53,519 nt of DNA from Deltaproteobacteria bacterium (lineage in GTDB: Bacteria; Desulfobacterota; Desulfobacteria; Desulfobacterales; C00003060), in the NCBI GenBank assembly GCA_016930875.1, contig JAFGFW010000191.1:1-53519 (forward strand). Direction: 5' to 3'. The notes below the pieces were generated by a model, which had not been told where the DNA came from, made no database searches, and worked only from the letters and a program-made list of their open reading frames with translations. Position 1 is the stretch's first letter. Every line of letters begins with the position of its first letter. Below, piece after piece: positions 17,162 to 26,072 of the stretch. Position numbers and translations under genes: made by a program.

Positions 17162-19741
17162 CTAATGCGGAATGTTCACAAAAGACTCAATTCCCTTGAT
17201 CATATCTTTGTAATACCACTCTACCATTTTTTCGTTGTGCATTACCATATCCATCTGCCGTGTGTGAACTATGACATGTCCCAATACCTTCAGACGTTCC
17301 TTCAAGAAGGCTTCTTCGTGCCCCTCAATACGCGCAAAGATACTGTCTTCTCTGACCTCCACACGGAAATCAAACTTGCCCAGTATCCTTGAAATAAAGG
17401 CGACCCTGCGGTTTCTCCTGCCGGAATCAGCCCCGCCACCCTTGAAGGCGAAGCTCACGTAATTCTGATTTTCGTTTCCACCCACGTAAGATTCGGTTGT
17501 GGAAAAATGGAAACCCAGGCGTACGCTTAAGTTACAGAAGTCTTTTGAGAGAACAATATAATTTTTGTCCGTCAGATACGATGCCGCGTCAGGGTCTATG
17601 GCCGACCCAGCCACCACGGACAAGAAACCTTTGGTGTCCATCGGGGGAGGCCCTTTCCACGGCACAGCAGTCATTCCTTCCCATATGGCACGCATCGGTT
17701 CGGATACAATGTCTTCGGGCCCTATCCGCTTTCCAAGGCCTTGTTTGAGGCCATCCTCAAGGTCTATGACCAGCCATTCCAGGGGAATATCCTTGCTTAC
17801 CAGCTTTTTTGCCGATTTTTCAGAAAAATATGTATGCTTACCGAAATCGAACATCTCCCTTAACGCCATTTCGTGCGAAAACCGTGTGATATCGTGAAAG
17901 GTTCGACAAGTCTTCGCCTTAAAATCAGGGCCCCTGGGGTCAGTCATGTATAATGGGGTGATTTCCTTTAAGATTGTGCGAAGGCGCCGGTAAATTGGAG
18001 AACTGGAAAATCCACCAGTCTGTTTGCCGGCCTTCAGTAGCTCACCAACCTCACCCTCATAAACCCTGCCATATTGAGCATCGACTGTCACCAGCATGCC
18101 GTCTCTTAGAACTCTTGTAGCATCTTCTGCATTAAGAATGGCAGGCACGCCCAGTTCTCTTGCAACTGTGGCAAGGTGTCCCAAGACAGAACCTGTGTCA
18201 GAAATCACAGCAGTGGCCTTATCCAGGATCAGTGCGAACTCGGGATGTGCCTGTCTTATCACCAGAACGCCTCCTTCGGGGAAATCGCCCATTGCCCTTT
18301 CGTCCCTCACTTGGCGGACGGGCCCTGCTGATACCCCGCGGCAGGCAATCTTACCCTTATCAAGAAGAAGCTCGTGCCCTTCCACATGCCTGGGCTTATC
18401 CAAGAGTTTCTCTTTATGCATGTAGGACATACGAAGAGGCCTTGATTGCAAAACTTGAATAACCCCGTTATGGTCCAAGGCCCATTCCATATCCTGAGGG
18501 GATTCAAAATGCGATTCCAGCACGCGGGCAAGATTGCTCAGTTTTAGTACCTGATCTTCATCCAGGCACGATGTGTCCTGCATATGCTCGGGAACTGCAA
18601 CCTCTTGTGTCCCGCCGTCGGCAGAGGCACGACTCATGACCCTTTGCCTGCCCTCTTTCTTGCGCGAAACCCTGCTGCCCTTTCCGCCTTTGGCCGGGGC
18701 GATGACTTTGAGAGTTTCCGGAGGGACCACCCCCCCTACTGCATAATCTCCCAGTCCCCACACAGCATTGATGAGGACCACGTCCTCATCCGGATTTCTG
18801 GGATCACGTGAATAGGCTATCCCGCTTGACGCGGGATCAATCATCTGTACGACGCCTGCGGCCATGGCCATCTCATTGATGTTAAAGCCCTTGTCCTTAA
18901 AGTAAAAGAGGGCTCTGGGCGTAAACTGGCTCGAAATAACCTTCTTGTAAGCCTCTATGAGACTTTCCCTTGTGACATTCAGCACAGTGGCGTACTGGCC
19001 GGCAAAGCTGGCCATGATGTCTTCGAGGATGGCGCTGCTTCGAACAGATACATGAAGGGATGTCTCTGCTGTTTGCCTCTTCATTTCGTCAAACGCGAGC
19101 AGTATTGCGTCTTGAAGATCGCCGGGGACCTCACTTTTTTGCACTAACCCCTGCATTGCACGGCTGGCATCCTCCAGGGCGGCATAATCCCTGATATCAA
19201 CCGAGCCGCAGTTTTCCTCCAAAAGCGCTTCTATCTGGTTATGTCGTACAAAGCTCTGATAGGAGAATGTGGTGATGACAAAGGCATTAGGCACTTGGAG
19301 ACGAATGTTGTTGGCCACCTCGCCCAGATAGGCCATCTTGCCCCCGCAGGAAGGCGCCATATCCTTATGAACGGATTCAAGGGCTAACACGTAATCGGTT
19401 TTGGGGATGGCGATTGCTGGATGGAGGATCTCCTGAGCTGTCTTGTTGATGCGGTCACTGGCACGCACCAGATCCTTGTACTTATTACCAGATACCTGGT
19501 TCAGACTGTCGATAATCCTGTTAATGCCCTTTGAAACGGACCGATACGAAGATTCCACATAGGCTGCATCGAAGACATAGGCCCCGCTTGCCTTTTCCTG
19601 CATATCCGCCATGGTGGCAAGCACCGCATTGTTGGCGTCAAGGAGTTCCCGAAAGGCCTTATACTTGTGGGTAAAGAGGTCCTTCTCTTCCTCTCCCCGT
19701 AGGGCTTTTTCTCGTCTTTTCTTGCTGAAAAAATTGAACAT
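17162..19741 (-). CDS. PEP-synthase-like phospho-histidine protein 1 without PEP barrel
   Basis: An 859-residue protein related to PEP synthase/pyruvate phosphate dikinase. Regions: a family-specific helical N-terminal domain (about 20-110); ATP-grasp domain (about 120-435) with CGGKMAYLGE, SVRSSAILEDIMASFAGQY, SSGIAYSRDP, NAVWGLGDYAVGGVVPPE and QDMEWALD...LQSRPLR; mobile phospho-histidine domain (about 455-570) with H522 in GSVLGHLATVARELGVPAI; then a novel C-terminal domain (580-859) in place of the PEP/pyruvate TIM barrel, ending in an FRVEV...VHTRQMD region. It should use ATP to phosphorylate H522 and pass phosphate to an unknown acceptor. A basic insert (about 350-375) is unique to this copy. 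It follows the CBS protein at 19767 by 25 bases and leads into a Cache kinase. Paralogs are at 26210 and 33359. Confidence 0.85.
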   Translation of the reverse strand: MFNFFSKKRREKALRGEEEKDLFTHKYKAFRELLDANNAVLATMADMQEKASGAYVFDAAYVESSYRSVSKGINRIIDSLNQVSGNKYKDLVRASDRINKTAQEILHPAIAIPKTDYVLALESVHKDMAPSCGGKMAYLGEVANNIRLQVPNAFVITTFSYQSFVRHNQIEALLEENCGSVDIRDYAALEDASRAMQGLVQKSEVPGDLQDAILLAFDEMKRQTAETSLHVSVRSSAILEDIMASFAGQYATVLNVTRESLIEAYKKVISSQFTPRALFYFKDKGFNINEMAMAAGVVQMIDPASSGIAYSRDPRNPDEDVVLINAVWGLGDYAVGGVVPPETLKVIAPAKGGKGSRVSRKKEGRQRVMSRASADGGTQEVAVPEHMQDTSCLDEDQVLKLSNLARVLESHFESPQDMEWALDHNGVIQVLQSRPLRMSYMHKEKLLDKPRHVEGHELLLDKGKIACRGVSAGPVRQVRDERAMGDFPEGGVLVIRQAHPEFALILDKATAVISDTGSVLGHLATVARELGVPAILNAEDATRVLRDGMLVTVDAQYGRVYEGEVGELLKAGKQTGGFSSSPIYRRLRTILKEITPLYMTDPRGPDFKAKTCRTFHDITRFSHEMALREMFDFGKHTYFSEKSAKKLVSKDIPLEWLVIDLEDGLKQGLGKRIGPEDIVSEPMRAIWEGMTAVPWKGPPPMDTKGFLSVVAGSAIDPDAASYLTDKNYIVLSKDFCNLSVRLGFHFSTTESYVGGNENQNYVSFAFKGGGADSGRRNRRVAFISRILGKFDFRVEVREDSIFARIEGHEEAFLKERLKVLGHVIVHTRQMDMVMHNEKMVEWYYKDMIKGIESFVNIPH

Positions 19742-19766
19742 TGTTGTAAGAGCCTTTGTATCGCGG

Positions 19767-20243
19767 TTATAGCTTTAACATGGCGTTTGTTATTTCGTGA
19801 AACAGATCTTCCATCCGCACAACCCCGATAAACCTTTCCCCTTCCGTGACCGGCAGGAGACAGGTGGCCTCCTCCAGCATCATGTGAGAAGCCATCAAAA
19901 TGCTCTCCTCGGCATCAATCGTGACCGTGGCCTCGGACATGAACTCCTTAATTGGCAGGGCAAGCCGCTTTTCGCTTACGGTGTTGAGCAGGTCGTCCCA
20001 TGATATTGGGATACTCTCCTGGTTGCCTTGACCAAACTTCGGTTCAATTGCCCTTAAGATGTCATTTTGCAAAAGCATGCCCACAAGCTTGTATGCCTCG
20101 TTAAAGACCATGATTGTATGGTGTCCTGTTTCATAGGAGACATTGAGCTGTACAATCGCCTCCCTAAGGGTTCCCCAGTAAGGCATGTGAGGATAGTCTG
20201 TCAGCGGAATGACTAGATCCCTTACTCCCTTTTCGCGTACCAT
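19767..20243 (-). CDS. CBS-domain-pair protein 1
   Basis: A 158-residue protein of two CBS motifs: the first around YWGTLREAIVQLN...HHTIMVFNEAYKLVGMLLQNDIL, the second around MSEATVTIDAEESILMASHMMLEE...LLPVTEGERFIGVVRMEDLFHEI. CBS pairs bind AMP, ATP or related nucleotides and usually regulate a partner. It starts inside the end of the LCIB-like gene (22-base overlap) and precedes PEP-synthase-like protein 1, so all are one operon. It is a paralog of the CBS protein at 23023, which opens the operon; both share the unusual start R-V-x-D-x-x-x-x-x-T-x-Y-P-H-x-x-Y-W. Confidence 0.85.
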   Translation of the reverse strand: MVREKGVRDLVIPLTDYPHMPYWGTLREAIVQLNVSYETGHHTIMVFNEAYKLVGMLLQNDILRAIEPKFGQGNQESIPISWDDLLNTVSEKRLALPIKEFMSEATVTIDAEESILMASHMMLEEATCLLPVTEGERFIGVVRMEDLFHEITNAMLKL

Positions 20244-21379
20244 GTCTCCTCCTGGTCATTACATTCCAGTATCTGGTCTATGGAGAGTCTCCCCTTTGGG
20301 GGGGTAAAAGAATCCAGGAGACTGTTGATCTCAGACGGCCCCATAACAATCCCCTCTCGCTCGCCAGCCGGTTTGAAGAAGGCGTATTGGGGATAATAAA
20401 CATTGGAATAATGATAAGTCCGCTCTTCACAATACAGATCGACAGTCAAACCGGACACGCCGAAGACCCCCTTGGACAGCACATCCGGAATTGCATGGAT
20501 GGCATCCACGAATCGGTTGAACTCTATCCATGTGTTCACATTTGCAATAGTGGCCATAGGAGGATAGTCTAGACTGGACACGATTTGATGCATAAGCGGA
20601 TGTAGTCTCCGGGTAATGTCATCCGGAAAGGGAGCGGACGAAGTCCAAAGGAATCTGAAATAGTCACCTGCAAGTTGGTCTCTTATTGGGGAGGGGTCGT
20701 GCGTTATGGCCTGCTTTTTCGCCTCAAGGGCATGTTGCAGATCCGGATGAACCTCAAAAATAACAGAGCGTGGGCTTTCCGCGGTCATGACACCTTCAGA
20801 TTCCGGATTGCCTCTTATCAAAGAGGGATCCAGGCATAGCTTGGCAGGGTGGGGCTCATCAGAGCTGTGAATCCCAAGGAGTCGGTTTGGAATTTCAAGG
20901 AAAACTCTGCCCTCTTCTTTGAAGAGCTTAATGCTATTCTTGGCATATTCGTACTCTTTCAAGTAAGGCTCCATGACGCCGGCCAATTTGCCGCAGCATG
21001 CGCTAAAGCCCCCCTCTTTTTCGCGATAGATCTTTCCAAATGTTTCGGCCTGGTGGTCGTACCCGGTGTGGCTTCCCATCACATATACCAAGTTCTCGGC
21101 GTGATGTGAGGCCGGGACAATAGCCTTGGTGTCCAGTTCGGCTCCCACCTTTCCCCCAACAAAAGGAGATGTCCCGAAAGTGGCGATGAAATAGAGGAGC
21201 TTAAGGCCCTGGCTCTCATCCGGACACTCAACCTTTACAGGCATGGTTGTGGCCATATCAAACTTACAATAGCCTGCCACCAGTTCTTTGAGCTTTCCAA
21301 AAAATGTGGCCAGGTTGTATTGACGGGCCATCACGGCACGGTTGTCAGGGATTATGCGGGGACGTTTCAAATAGTCCAT
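20222..21379 (-). CDS. LCIB-like (type II beta) carbonic anhydrase homolog, putative
   Basis: A 385-residue soluble protein. Residues 50-140 carry a pattern that I match, by eye, to the LCIB/LCIC beta-carbonic-anhydrase family: C52-P-D54-E (the CxDE of beta-CAs), GTSPFVGGKVG, S-H92-H93 after a short gap, VMGSHTGYDHQAETFGKIYR (compare FPHI...GEVG.I.R) and a C128-C129-G-K-L segment. This gives the Cys-His-Cys zinc set plus the Asp expected for type II beta-CAs. The Arg partner of the usual Asp-Arg dyad is not evident. Residues 160-385 are unlike anything I recognise. If real, it would interconvert CO2 and bicarbonate beside an anion transporter and CBS sensors. No membrane segment or signal peptide. 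Confidence 0.55.
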   Translation of the reverse strand: MDYLKRPRIIPDNRAVMARQYNLATFFGKLKELVAGYCKFDMATTMPVKVECPDESQGLKLLYFIATFGTSPFVGGKVGAELDTKAIVPASHHAENLVYVMGSHTGYDHQAETFGKIYREKEGGFSACCGKLAGVMEPYLKEYEYAKNSIKLFKEEGRVFLEIPNRLLGIHSSDEPHPAKLCLDPSLIRGNPESEGVMTAESPRSVIFEVHPDLQHALEAKKQAITHDPSPIRDQLAGDYFRFLWTSSAPFPDDITRRLHPLMHQIVSSLDYPPMATIANVNTWIEFNRFVDAIHAIPDVLSKGVFGVSGLTVDLYCEERTYHYSNVYYPQYAFFKPAGEREGIVMGPSEINSLLDSFTPPKGRLSIDQILECNDQEETWYAKRE

Positions 21380-21404
21380 ATAAACCTCCGGTGTGAATTG
21401 AAGA

Positions 21405-21477
21405 TTGATTATTGATTATTGAAAAAGCGAGAACTTCTTTTTCAAATCATCAATCGCCAATCGCAAATCAACAATCC
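21405..21477. repeat. AT-rich inverted repeat region
   Basis: The gap between the transporter and the LCIB-like gene holds ATTGATTATTGAAAAAG followed shortly by CTTCTTTTTCAAATCATCAA, which can form an imperfect hairpin, and then short CAATC/CAAATC repeats. A similar CAATC-rich stretch occurs at 51047-51085. It may attenuate read-through or process the operon mRNA. Confidence 0.35.
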
Positions 21478-23007
21478 TCAAGGTGCCGGCAGAGTAATCG
21501 GCATTCCCAGGACTGGCCAGATCACCCACACGCACAGGGCCACTACTGCCATCAGGAGGACGCTTGCCGGAATGCCGTAGGTAAAGAACTCGCCCGTGGT
21601 AAATTGCTTTGAATCATACGCAATGGCATTCGGGGCCGCGCCTACCAGCAAGAGAAAAGGCATGCCGGCCGTGACCAGTGATGCAAAGAGGATCACTTCG
21701 CCGGATACGCCCAGATAAGGGGCAATCACCAGGGCCACAGGCAGCGAGATAGCAATGGCAGCCACGTTCATGATAAAGTTTGTCATGATCATGACAAAAA
21801 AGGCGATGCTCATGATAAATACAAACCCGGGAGATTCCTGGAACATTCCAAGCCAGTTAACGGCCATCCATTTCGCTGCGCCGGTTTCCCATAGGCAAAA
21901 ACCGATGCTCATGGCCCCGGCAAAGAGCAAGATAATATTCCAGGGGATCTCTTCCAGGTCCTTAATATCGAGAATTTTAGTAATAAAGAACAGGATGGTT
22001 GAAATGAGAACAATCGCCGTCTTGTCAATCGCTTTCAGGGCCGGGACAAAGGACCGCAGGCCCATGACCAAGATGACGCCAATGACAATGGAGGCTGCCA
22101 GGATTTCTTTGCCGCTGATTTTGCCCAGTTGCTCATTGAGCTTCTTGGCCTTTTCCCTGAGACCGGGAATCGTCTTTTTTTCCGGTTTCAAAAAGACCAT
22201 GAAAAATGCCCACAGGACAAAGACCATGATCCATCCGGGAAGAAACATATAATAGGTAAGTTGAAAAAAGCTGATATCCTTTCCCATGATGTCGTTATAA
22301 AAGCCGATTGCCACGGCGCCGCGCGCAGCGCCCAACAGGGTTACGATGCTCCCTGCGCCGGCCACATAGGCCATGCCTATGAAAAGGCCCTTCCCGAATT
22401 TGGTTTTTTTGTCTCCTTCTCCGTACAGGGCATAGATGGCCAAAAGGAGTGGATATATGGTAGCGGCCACTGCCGTGTGGGCCATGACATGGGTCATGGC
22501 AGCCGTGACCACAAAGCAGCCGAGGTAGATCATGCTGGTTTTTTCTCCCACAATAGCCAGCATCTTATACGCCAGGCGCTTGGTGAGGCCTGTCTTGGTA
22601 AAGACCATGCCGATGACTATTGAGCCAAAGATAAACATCACGGAAGGATCCATGAAATCCTTAAAGGCTGCCTTGGCAGGCCGGATGAGAAAGAGGGCTT
22701 GCATCACCCCTATTGTGATACTGGTTACCCCGATCGGCACAACCTCAAAGACCCACCAGGTGCCGGCCAGCAAAAAAACGGCCAGCGCCCCCTTGGCCTC
22801 TTTGGACAGAGCAAAGTGCTTTCCCATGGGGTCCACCGCGTCCGGCCACGGCGGGGCAGAATAGACTATGAAAAAGAGGACGATCCCTATTGCTATGAAA
22901 AGCAGGCGGTTCCAGTCCAGTCTGGGCTTTTCAGGAGAAAGAACGATTTCATCAGGCATCTCCGGGAGACCTGCCCCGGAGGCAATCGGCTTACTGTTTT
23001 CAACCAT
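21478..23007 (-). CDS. DASS/SLC13-family anion:Na+ symporter
   Basis: A 509-residue polytopic membrane protein of the divalent anion:Na+ symporter (SLC13/DASS/ArsB-like) family. Seen are the first helix pair ending in VYSAPPWPD, the VFLLAGTWWVFEVVPIGVTS segment, the amphipathic stretch MTHVMAHTAVAATIYPLLLAI, a second-half ITNFIMNVAAIAISLPVAL helix (repeat of the N-T/S motif) and the late GAAPNAIAYDSKQFTTGEFF motif near the C-terminus, all typical. Substrates in the family include succinate, malate, citrate and sulfate; sequence alone does not decide. It follows the CBS protein at 23023 by 15 bases and is presumably under its control and that of the sigma54 promoters. Confidence 0.88.
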   Translation of the reverse strand: MVENSKPIASGAGLPEMPDEIVLSPEKPRLDWNRLLFIAIGIVLFFIVYSAPPWPDAVDPMGKHFALSKEAKGALAVFLLAGTWWVFEVVPIGVTSITIGVMQALFLIRPAKAAFKDFMDPSVMFIFGSIVIGMVFTKTGLTKRLAYKMLAIVGEKTSMIYLGCFVVTAAMTHVMAHTAVAATIYPLLLAIYALYGEGDKKTKFGKGLFIGMAYVAGAGSIVTLLGAARGAVAIGFYNDIMGKDISFFQLTYYMFLPGWIMVFVLWAFFMVFLKPEKKTIPGLREKAKKLNEQLGKISGKEILAASIVIGVILVMGLRSFVPALKAIDKTAIVLISTILFFITKILDIKDLEEIPWNIILLFAGAMSIGFCLWETGAAKWMAVNWLGMFQESPGFVFIMSIAFFVMIMTNFIMNVAAIAISLPVALVIAPYLGVSGEVILFASLVTAGMPFLLLVGAAPNAIAYDSKQFTTGEFFTYGIPASVLLMAVVALCVWVIWPVLGMPITLPAP

Positions 23008-23022
23008 TATGCGTTTCCTCCT

Positions 23023-23547
23023 TCACTCTAATACGGTTTTAGTCAGCTCATTAAAAACGTCGCTCATGCGCAAAACACCTGCTATGTTCTCCCCATCCAT
23101 CACAGGGAGCAGGTTCACGTCCGCCTGAAGCATGACAAAGGCCGCTCTTTCAAGAGAATCATTTGCCTCAACCGTTGCCCGGATCGGTACCATAACCTCA
23201 CTGACCGGCTTTTCCGCCTCCTCTTTGCACCTGCTAGAAAAGGTGCCTTCCACAAGGGCAGAAAGGCTTGCATAGTCTTTGTCCGTGAGTCCCTCAAAAG
23301 GTGACGTTTCATCCCTTCTAAGAAACTTCGGCTCAATGCCCGTGAGAAGGCTTTTCAGTGTCAAAACACCCTGGAGTTGATACTTTTCATCAAATACAAG
23401 AACCATCCGGTGCTCTCCCAGACCCGCTGTCTCATCATAAGAACTGTGAATCATGGCGATGGCATCCCGCACGCTCATCCAGTAAGCAATGTGGGGATAC
23501 TCGGTTATCTCAACCATGAAATCCTTCACCCTTTTAGCACTCTGCAT
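23023..23547 (-). CDS. CBS-domain-pair protein 2, first gene of minus-strand operon
   Basis: A 174-residue protein with two CBS motifs: YWMSVRDAIAMIHSSYDE...HRMVLVFDEKYQLQGVLTLKSLL and VMVPIRATVEANDSLERAAFVMLQ...LLPVMDGENIAGVLRMSDVFNEL. It is the first gene after two tandem sigma54 promoters and leads the operon CBS, transporter, LCIB-like protein, CBS, PEP-synthase-like protein. Its paralog at 19767 shares the same layout. By family it should sense adenine nucleotides; its closeness to the transporter suggests gating or expression control. An AGGAGGGG ribosome site is present upstream of the ATG. Confidence 0.86.
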   Translation of the reverse strand: MQSAKRVKDFMVEITEYPHIAYWMSVRDAIAMIHSSYDETAGLGEHRMVLVFDEKYQLQGVLTLKSLLTGIEPKFLRRDETSPFEGLTDKDYASLSALVEGTFSSRCKEEAEKPVSEVMVPIRATVEANDSLERAAFVMLQADVNLLPVMDGENIAGVLRMSDVFNELTKTVLE

Positions 23548-23606
23548 GAAACCCCTCCTCTTGAATCGGTGTTGTTTATTCTGACATGGAAAACCTGGTA
23601 CTCTGC

Positions 23607-23622
23607 AGCAAAAGCAATACCA
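23607..23622 (-). promoter_or_regulatory. Predicted sigma54 promoter, proximal
   Basis: On the minus strand the sequence reads TGGTATTGCTTTTGCT, with GG and GC ten bases apart as in the consensus TGGCAC-N5-TTGCW. It points at the CBS-led operon, whose start codon is 60 bases downstream. Together with the distal site it forms a tandem pair. Confidence 0.6.
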
Positions 23623-23649
23623 CGTCCTGTGCCCATCTCCTGACTATTA

Positions 23650-23665
23650 AGCAAGGGTCATACCA
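23650..23665 (-). promoter_or_regulatory. Predicted sigma54 promoter, distal
   Basis: On the minus strand the sequence reads TGGTATGACCCTTGCT, matching the sigma54 -24/-12 pattern (TTGCT box complete, GG-N10-GC). It is 43 bases upstream of the proximal site. The divergent gene at 23863 encodes a sigma54 activator, the likely regulator. Confidence 0.65.
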
Positions 23666-23690
23666 AGCCGCGAGAATGCCCTCGGTTTGC

Positions 23691-23707
23691 AATAACATAT
23701 TGTTATT
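23691..23707. promoter_or_regulatory. Palindrome, candidate activator-binding site
   Basis: AATAACA-tat-TGTTATT is a perfect 7-base inverted repeat in the divergent region, 26 bases upstream of the distal sigma54 promoter and about 155 bases before the activator start. It could be the upstream activating site for the sigma54 activator, or an autoregulatory operator. Only one such site is seen, while activators often use two. Confidence 0.4.
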
Positions 23708-23862
23708 TAATACTTTTCCCTTTGTGACAGCTTGAAGAAAGCGACAGCGCAGAGATGATCCCGGCAAGTTTTTGCCAAAACAAACAGAAGATTGCCGCTA
23801 TAGAGGTGAATCTGTTTGACACTCAGGTGGTATTGTGGTTAAGAACACACAAGGAATCAATA

Positions 23863-24816
23863 ATGCAGAGATTTATCATCGGTTCTGATGTGATGCGCTT
23901 CATTATCAACTTGGTGCATCAGGTTGCCAAATACGATGTAAATGTGCTACTAACAGGCGAAAGCGGCACAGGCAAGGAGATGCTTGCCCGGATGATCCAC
24001 CTTGAGAGCTCAAGGGCTGAAAACCCTTTTGTTCCGGTAAACTGCGGCATCCTCTCAGGCCTTCTGTTCGAAGACAAGCTTTTTGGGCACGAAAAGGGAT
24101 CCTTCACAGGGGCCATTTGCAGGCAGAAGGGCTGCTTTGAGACGGCTGACAAAGGCACTCTGTTTCTCGATGAGGTCTCCGGAGTGCCTTTGGAAAATCA
24201 GGTGGATTTTTTGCGGGTCCTGGAAGATCTTCGGTTTTCACGCATTGGGGGAAATGAGCAAATTGAGGCGGATGTTCGGATTATCTCGGCAACGAACAAA
24301 GACCTCAGAGACCTGGTCAAAAAGGGGGAGTTTAGAGAGGACCTGTTCTATCGTCTTCATGTCGTGCCAATCTACATACCTCCTTTAAGGGAGAGAAAGA
24401 GCGCTATCGCCGAGATGGTGAATTACTTTCTGGATCAATTAAGCGTCAGGTACGAAAAACCGAGACCTGCTGTATCGTCAGAGGCCATGGATGTTTTTTG
24501 CCGCTATGATTGGCCCGGAAATGTGAGGGAACTGAGAAACCTCTTGGAAAGGGTTTTTATCCTGAACGTCAAGGATACGATCGGTATAGAGCAACTCCCT
24601 TCTGATTTTCTATGGCACTTTAAAGAACCTCCGGCCATGGATCTGGGAGAAGTCAAAAGAAAGGCGGAAACCAAGGCCATCCTGGACGTCTTTGATCGTG
24701 TGCAGGGCGACAGGGAACGGGCCGCCCGGATCCTTAATATCAGCCCGCGAACCTTGAGATACAAACTGAATCGATATGGGATCAAGGTGGATTCAAGACG
24801 CAACGTTTTGTCATGA
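23863..24816 (+). CDS. Receiver-less sigma54 activator (PspF-like layout)
   Basis: A 317-residue enhancer-binding protein made of an AAA+ sigma54-interaction domain and a Fis-type helix-turn-helix, without an N-terminal sensory domain. Walker A GESGTGKE is at 32-39, the sigma54-contact loop is GSFTGA (79-84, Ser for Ala), Walker B is LFLDEV, and YDWPGNVRELRNL and RERAARILNISPRTLRYKL close the protein. AAGGA ahead of ATG 23863 supports this start; ATG 23755 would add 36 residues without recognisable domain. Lacking a receiver, it is probably always competent and controlled by a binding partner, as PspF is by PspA. It is divergent from the tandem sigma54 promoters and overlaps or abuts permease 2. 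Confidence 0.88.
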   Translation: MQRFIIGSDVMRFIINLVHQVAKYDVNVLLTGESGTGKEMLARMIHLESSRAENPFVPVNCGILSGLLFEDKLFGHEKGSFTGAICRQKGCFETADKGTLFLDEVSGVPLENQVDFLRVLEDLRFSRIGGNEQIEADVRIISATNKDLRDLVKKGEFREDLFYRLHVVPIYIPPLRERKSAIAEMVNYFLDQLSVRYEKPRPAVSSEAMDVFCRYDWPGNVRELRNLLERVFILNVKDTIGIEQLPSDFLWHFKEPPAMDLGEVKRKAETKAILDVFDRVQGDRERAARILNISPRTLRYKLNRYGIKVDSRRNVLS

Positions 24817-24851
24817 CCGTACTTTGTGATGGAGTCATCAAGAATGGAAAA

Positions 24852-26024
24852 ATGAAAGTCCATCACATCATCTTGATCTTGTTATTTCTGGGGCTGACCC
24901 TCTGCCTTGACATCAACAACTGCCAGGCCGTCTCCAAGGCAGGGGGGAGTTCTGCCGTCCAGGCTTCGGCTGCTGAATCCACTGTGGCCTCCGGGGAGCA
25001 TGAGGTCCCTTGGTACATTATAAGACTTCCTACCCTCAACCGGGACTTCAACGTCTGGGTCCTTATCGCCATCGGATTTTCCGTAGGGGTCCTGGGCCGG
25101 TTTTTTGGCACAGGGGGCATAATTTTTGTGACTCCGGCCTTGAATGTATTCGGCTTTCCAATAGCCACGGCAGTAGGGACCGACCTTGCCCAGATGACCG
25201 TTAAGGCCTGCATAAGACTTGCTAAAGGTGGTTGGAGGCAGCAAGTGGAACTCAAACTTGTTGTGCTGATGATCATCGGTATGGTCGCCGGTGTTGAGCT
25301 GGGGGCCCGGACGGTGATATGGCTTGCTGCGTTAAGTAAGGCCGGAACGGTTATCCGGATGGTCTATCTTGCCGGGCTTCTCGGGCTGGGCCTGTTCATG
25401 TTCATAGAATACAGAAAGATTACAGGCGTTCAACACGATGAGACATTTTCGGGCCAGAGTTGGCTTCCGCCACTTGATGAGGGCGGGACCGCCGTATCGA
25501 GGAGGCTCCAGGCCATGAAGCTTCCACCTGTAGTTACTTTGTCGGCATCCGGCGTTCGGGTCTCTTTCTGGATCATTATCGGCATTGCCTTTATTACCGG
25601 ATGGCTCTTTGGCCTTTTGGGGGTGATGGGCGCCTTCTTGCCTTTGCCGGCCATGATTTATCTTATGGGCCTGGCGGCGGCCATTGCCCTGGGGACCGAT
25701 CTTTTTTGCACAGCTTTCTCAGGCGGTTACGGAGCCCTCACCTACGCCTTGAAAGGACACGTTGAAATCATTGCCGTCTTATGGATTCTCGTTGGCACCC
25801 TTGTCGGCACGCAGACTTGCAGCCGCACTGCCCATTATGTAAAGGGCCCGGGCATTCGTCTTTTGTATGCTGTTACCGCGATCACGGTTGGGTTGTCTGT
25901 TCTTCTCAAACAGTTTGGTATGATTGTCCCGGCCCGTGTCGTGTTGCTGGTGGCTATTCTTGCCCCTTGCGGTATTCTTATGGCGAAGATGCTTAAGGGG
26001 TATTTGCGGGAAAGGCAAGAGTAG
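24852..26024 (+). CDS. TauE/SafE-family anion permease 2
   Basis: A 390-residue membrane permease of the TauE/SafE type with a signal-like N-terminal helix (MKVHHIILILLFLGLTLCL) and a periplasmic stretch before the core. Half 1 has GVLGRFFGTGGIIFVTPALN and AVGTDLAQM; half 2 has GWLFGLLGVMGAFLPLPAMIYLMG and ALGTDLFCT. The glycine-rich repeats GxGGG are degenerate (GTGGI and GVMGA) compared with permease 1, which may reflect a different substrate. I prefer ATG 24852 because the hydrophobic signal begins there; ATG 24813 overlaps the activator stop and would be translationally coupled. It precedes PEP-synthase-like protein 2, with a palindromic repeat between. Confidence 0.84.
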   Translation: MKVHHIILILLFLGLTLCLDINNCQAVSKAGGSSAVQASAAESTVASGEHEVPWYIIRLPTLNRDFNVWVLIAIGFSVGVLGRFFGTGGIIFVTPALNVFGFPIATAVGTDLAQMTVKACIRLAKGGWRQQVELKLVVLMIIGMVAGVELGARTVIWLAALSKAGTVIRMVYLAGLLGLGLFMFIEYRKITGVQHDETFSGQSWLPPLDEGGTAVSRRLQAMKLPPVVTLSASGVRVSFWIIIGIAFITGWLFGLLGVMGAFLPLPAMIYLMGLAAAIALGTDLFCTAFSGGYGALTYALKGHVEIIAVLWILVGTLVGTQTCSRTAHYVKGPGIRLLYAVTAITVGLSVLLKQFGMIVPARVVLLVAILAPCGILMAKMLKGYLRERQE

Positions 26025-26072
26025 GGGCTAGCACCCTTAGGCGGCTAAGCTGGAACAGAAAAAAATAAAATT

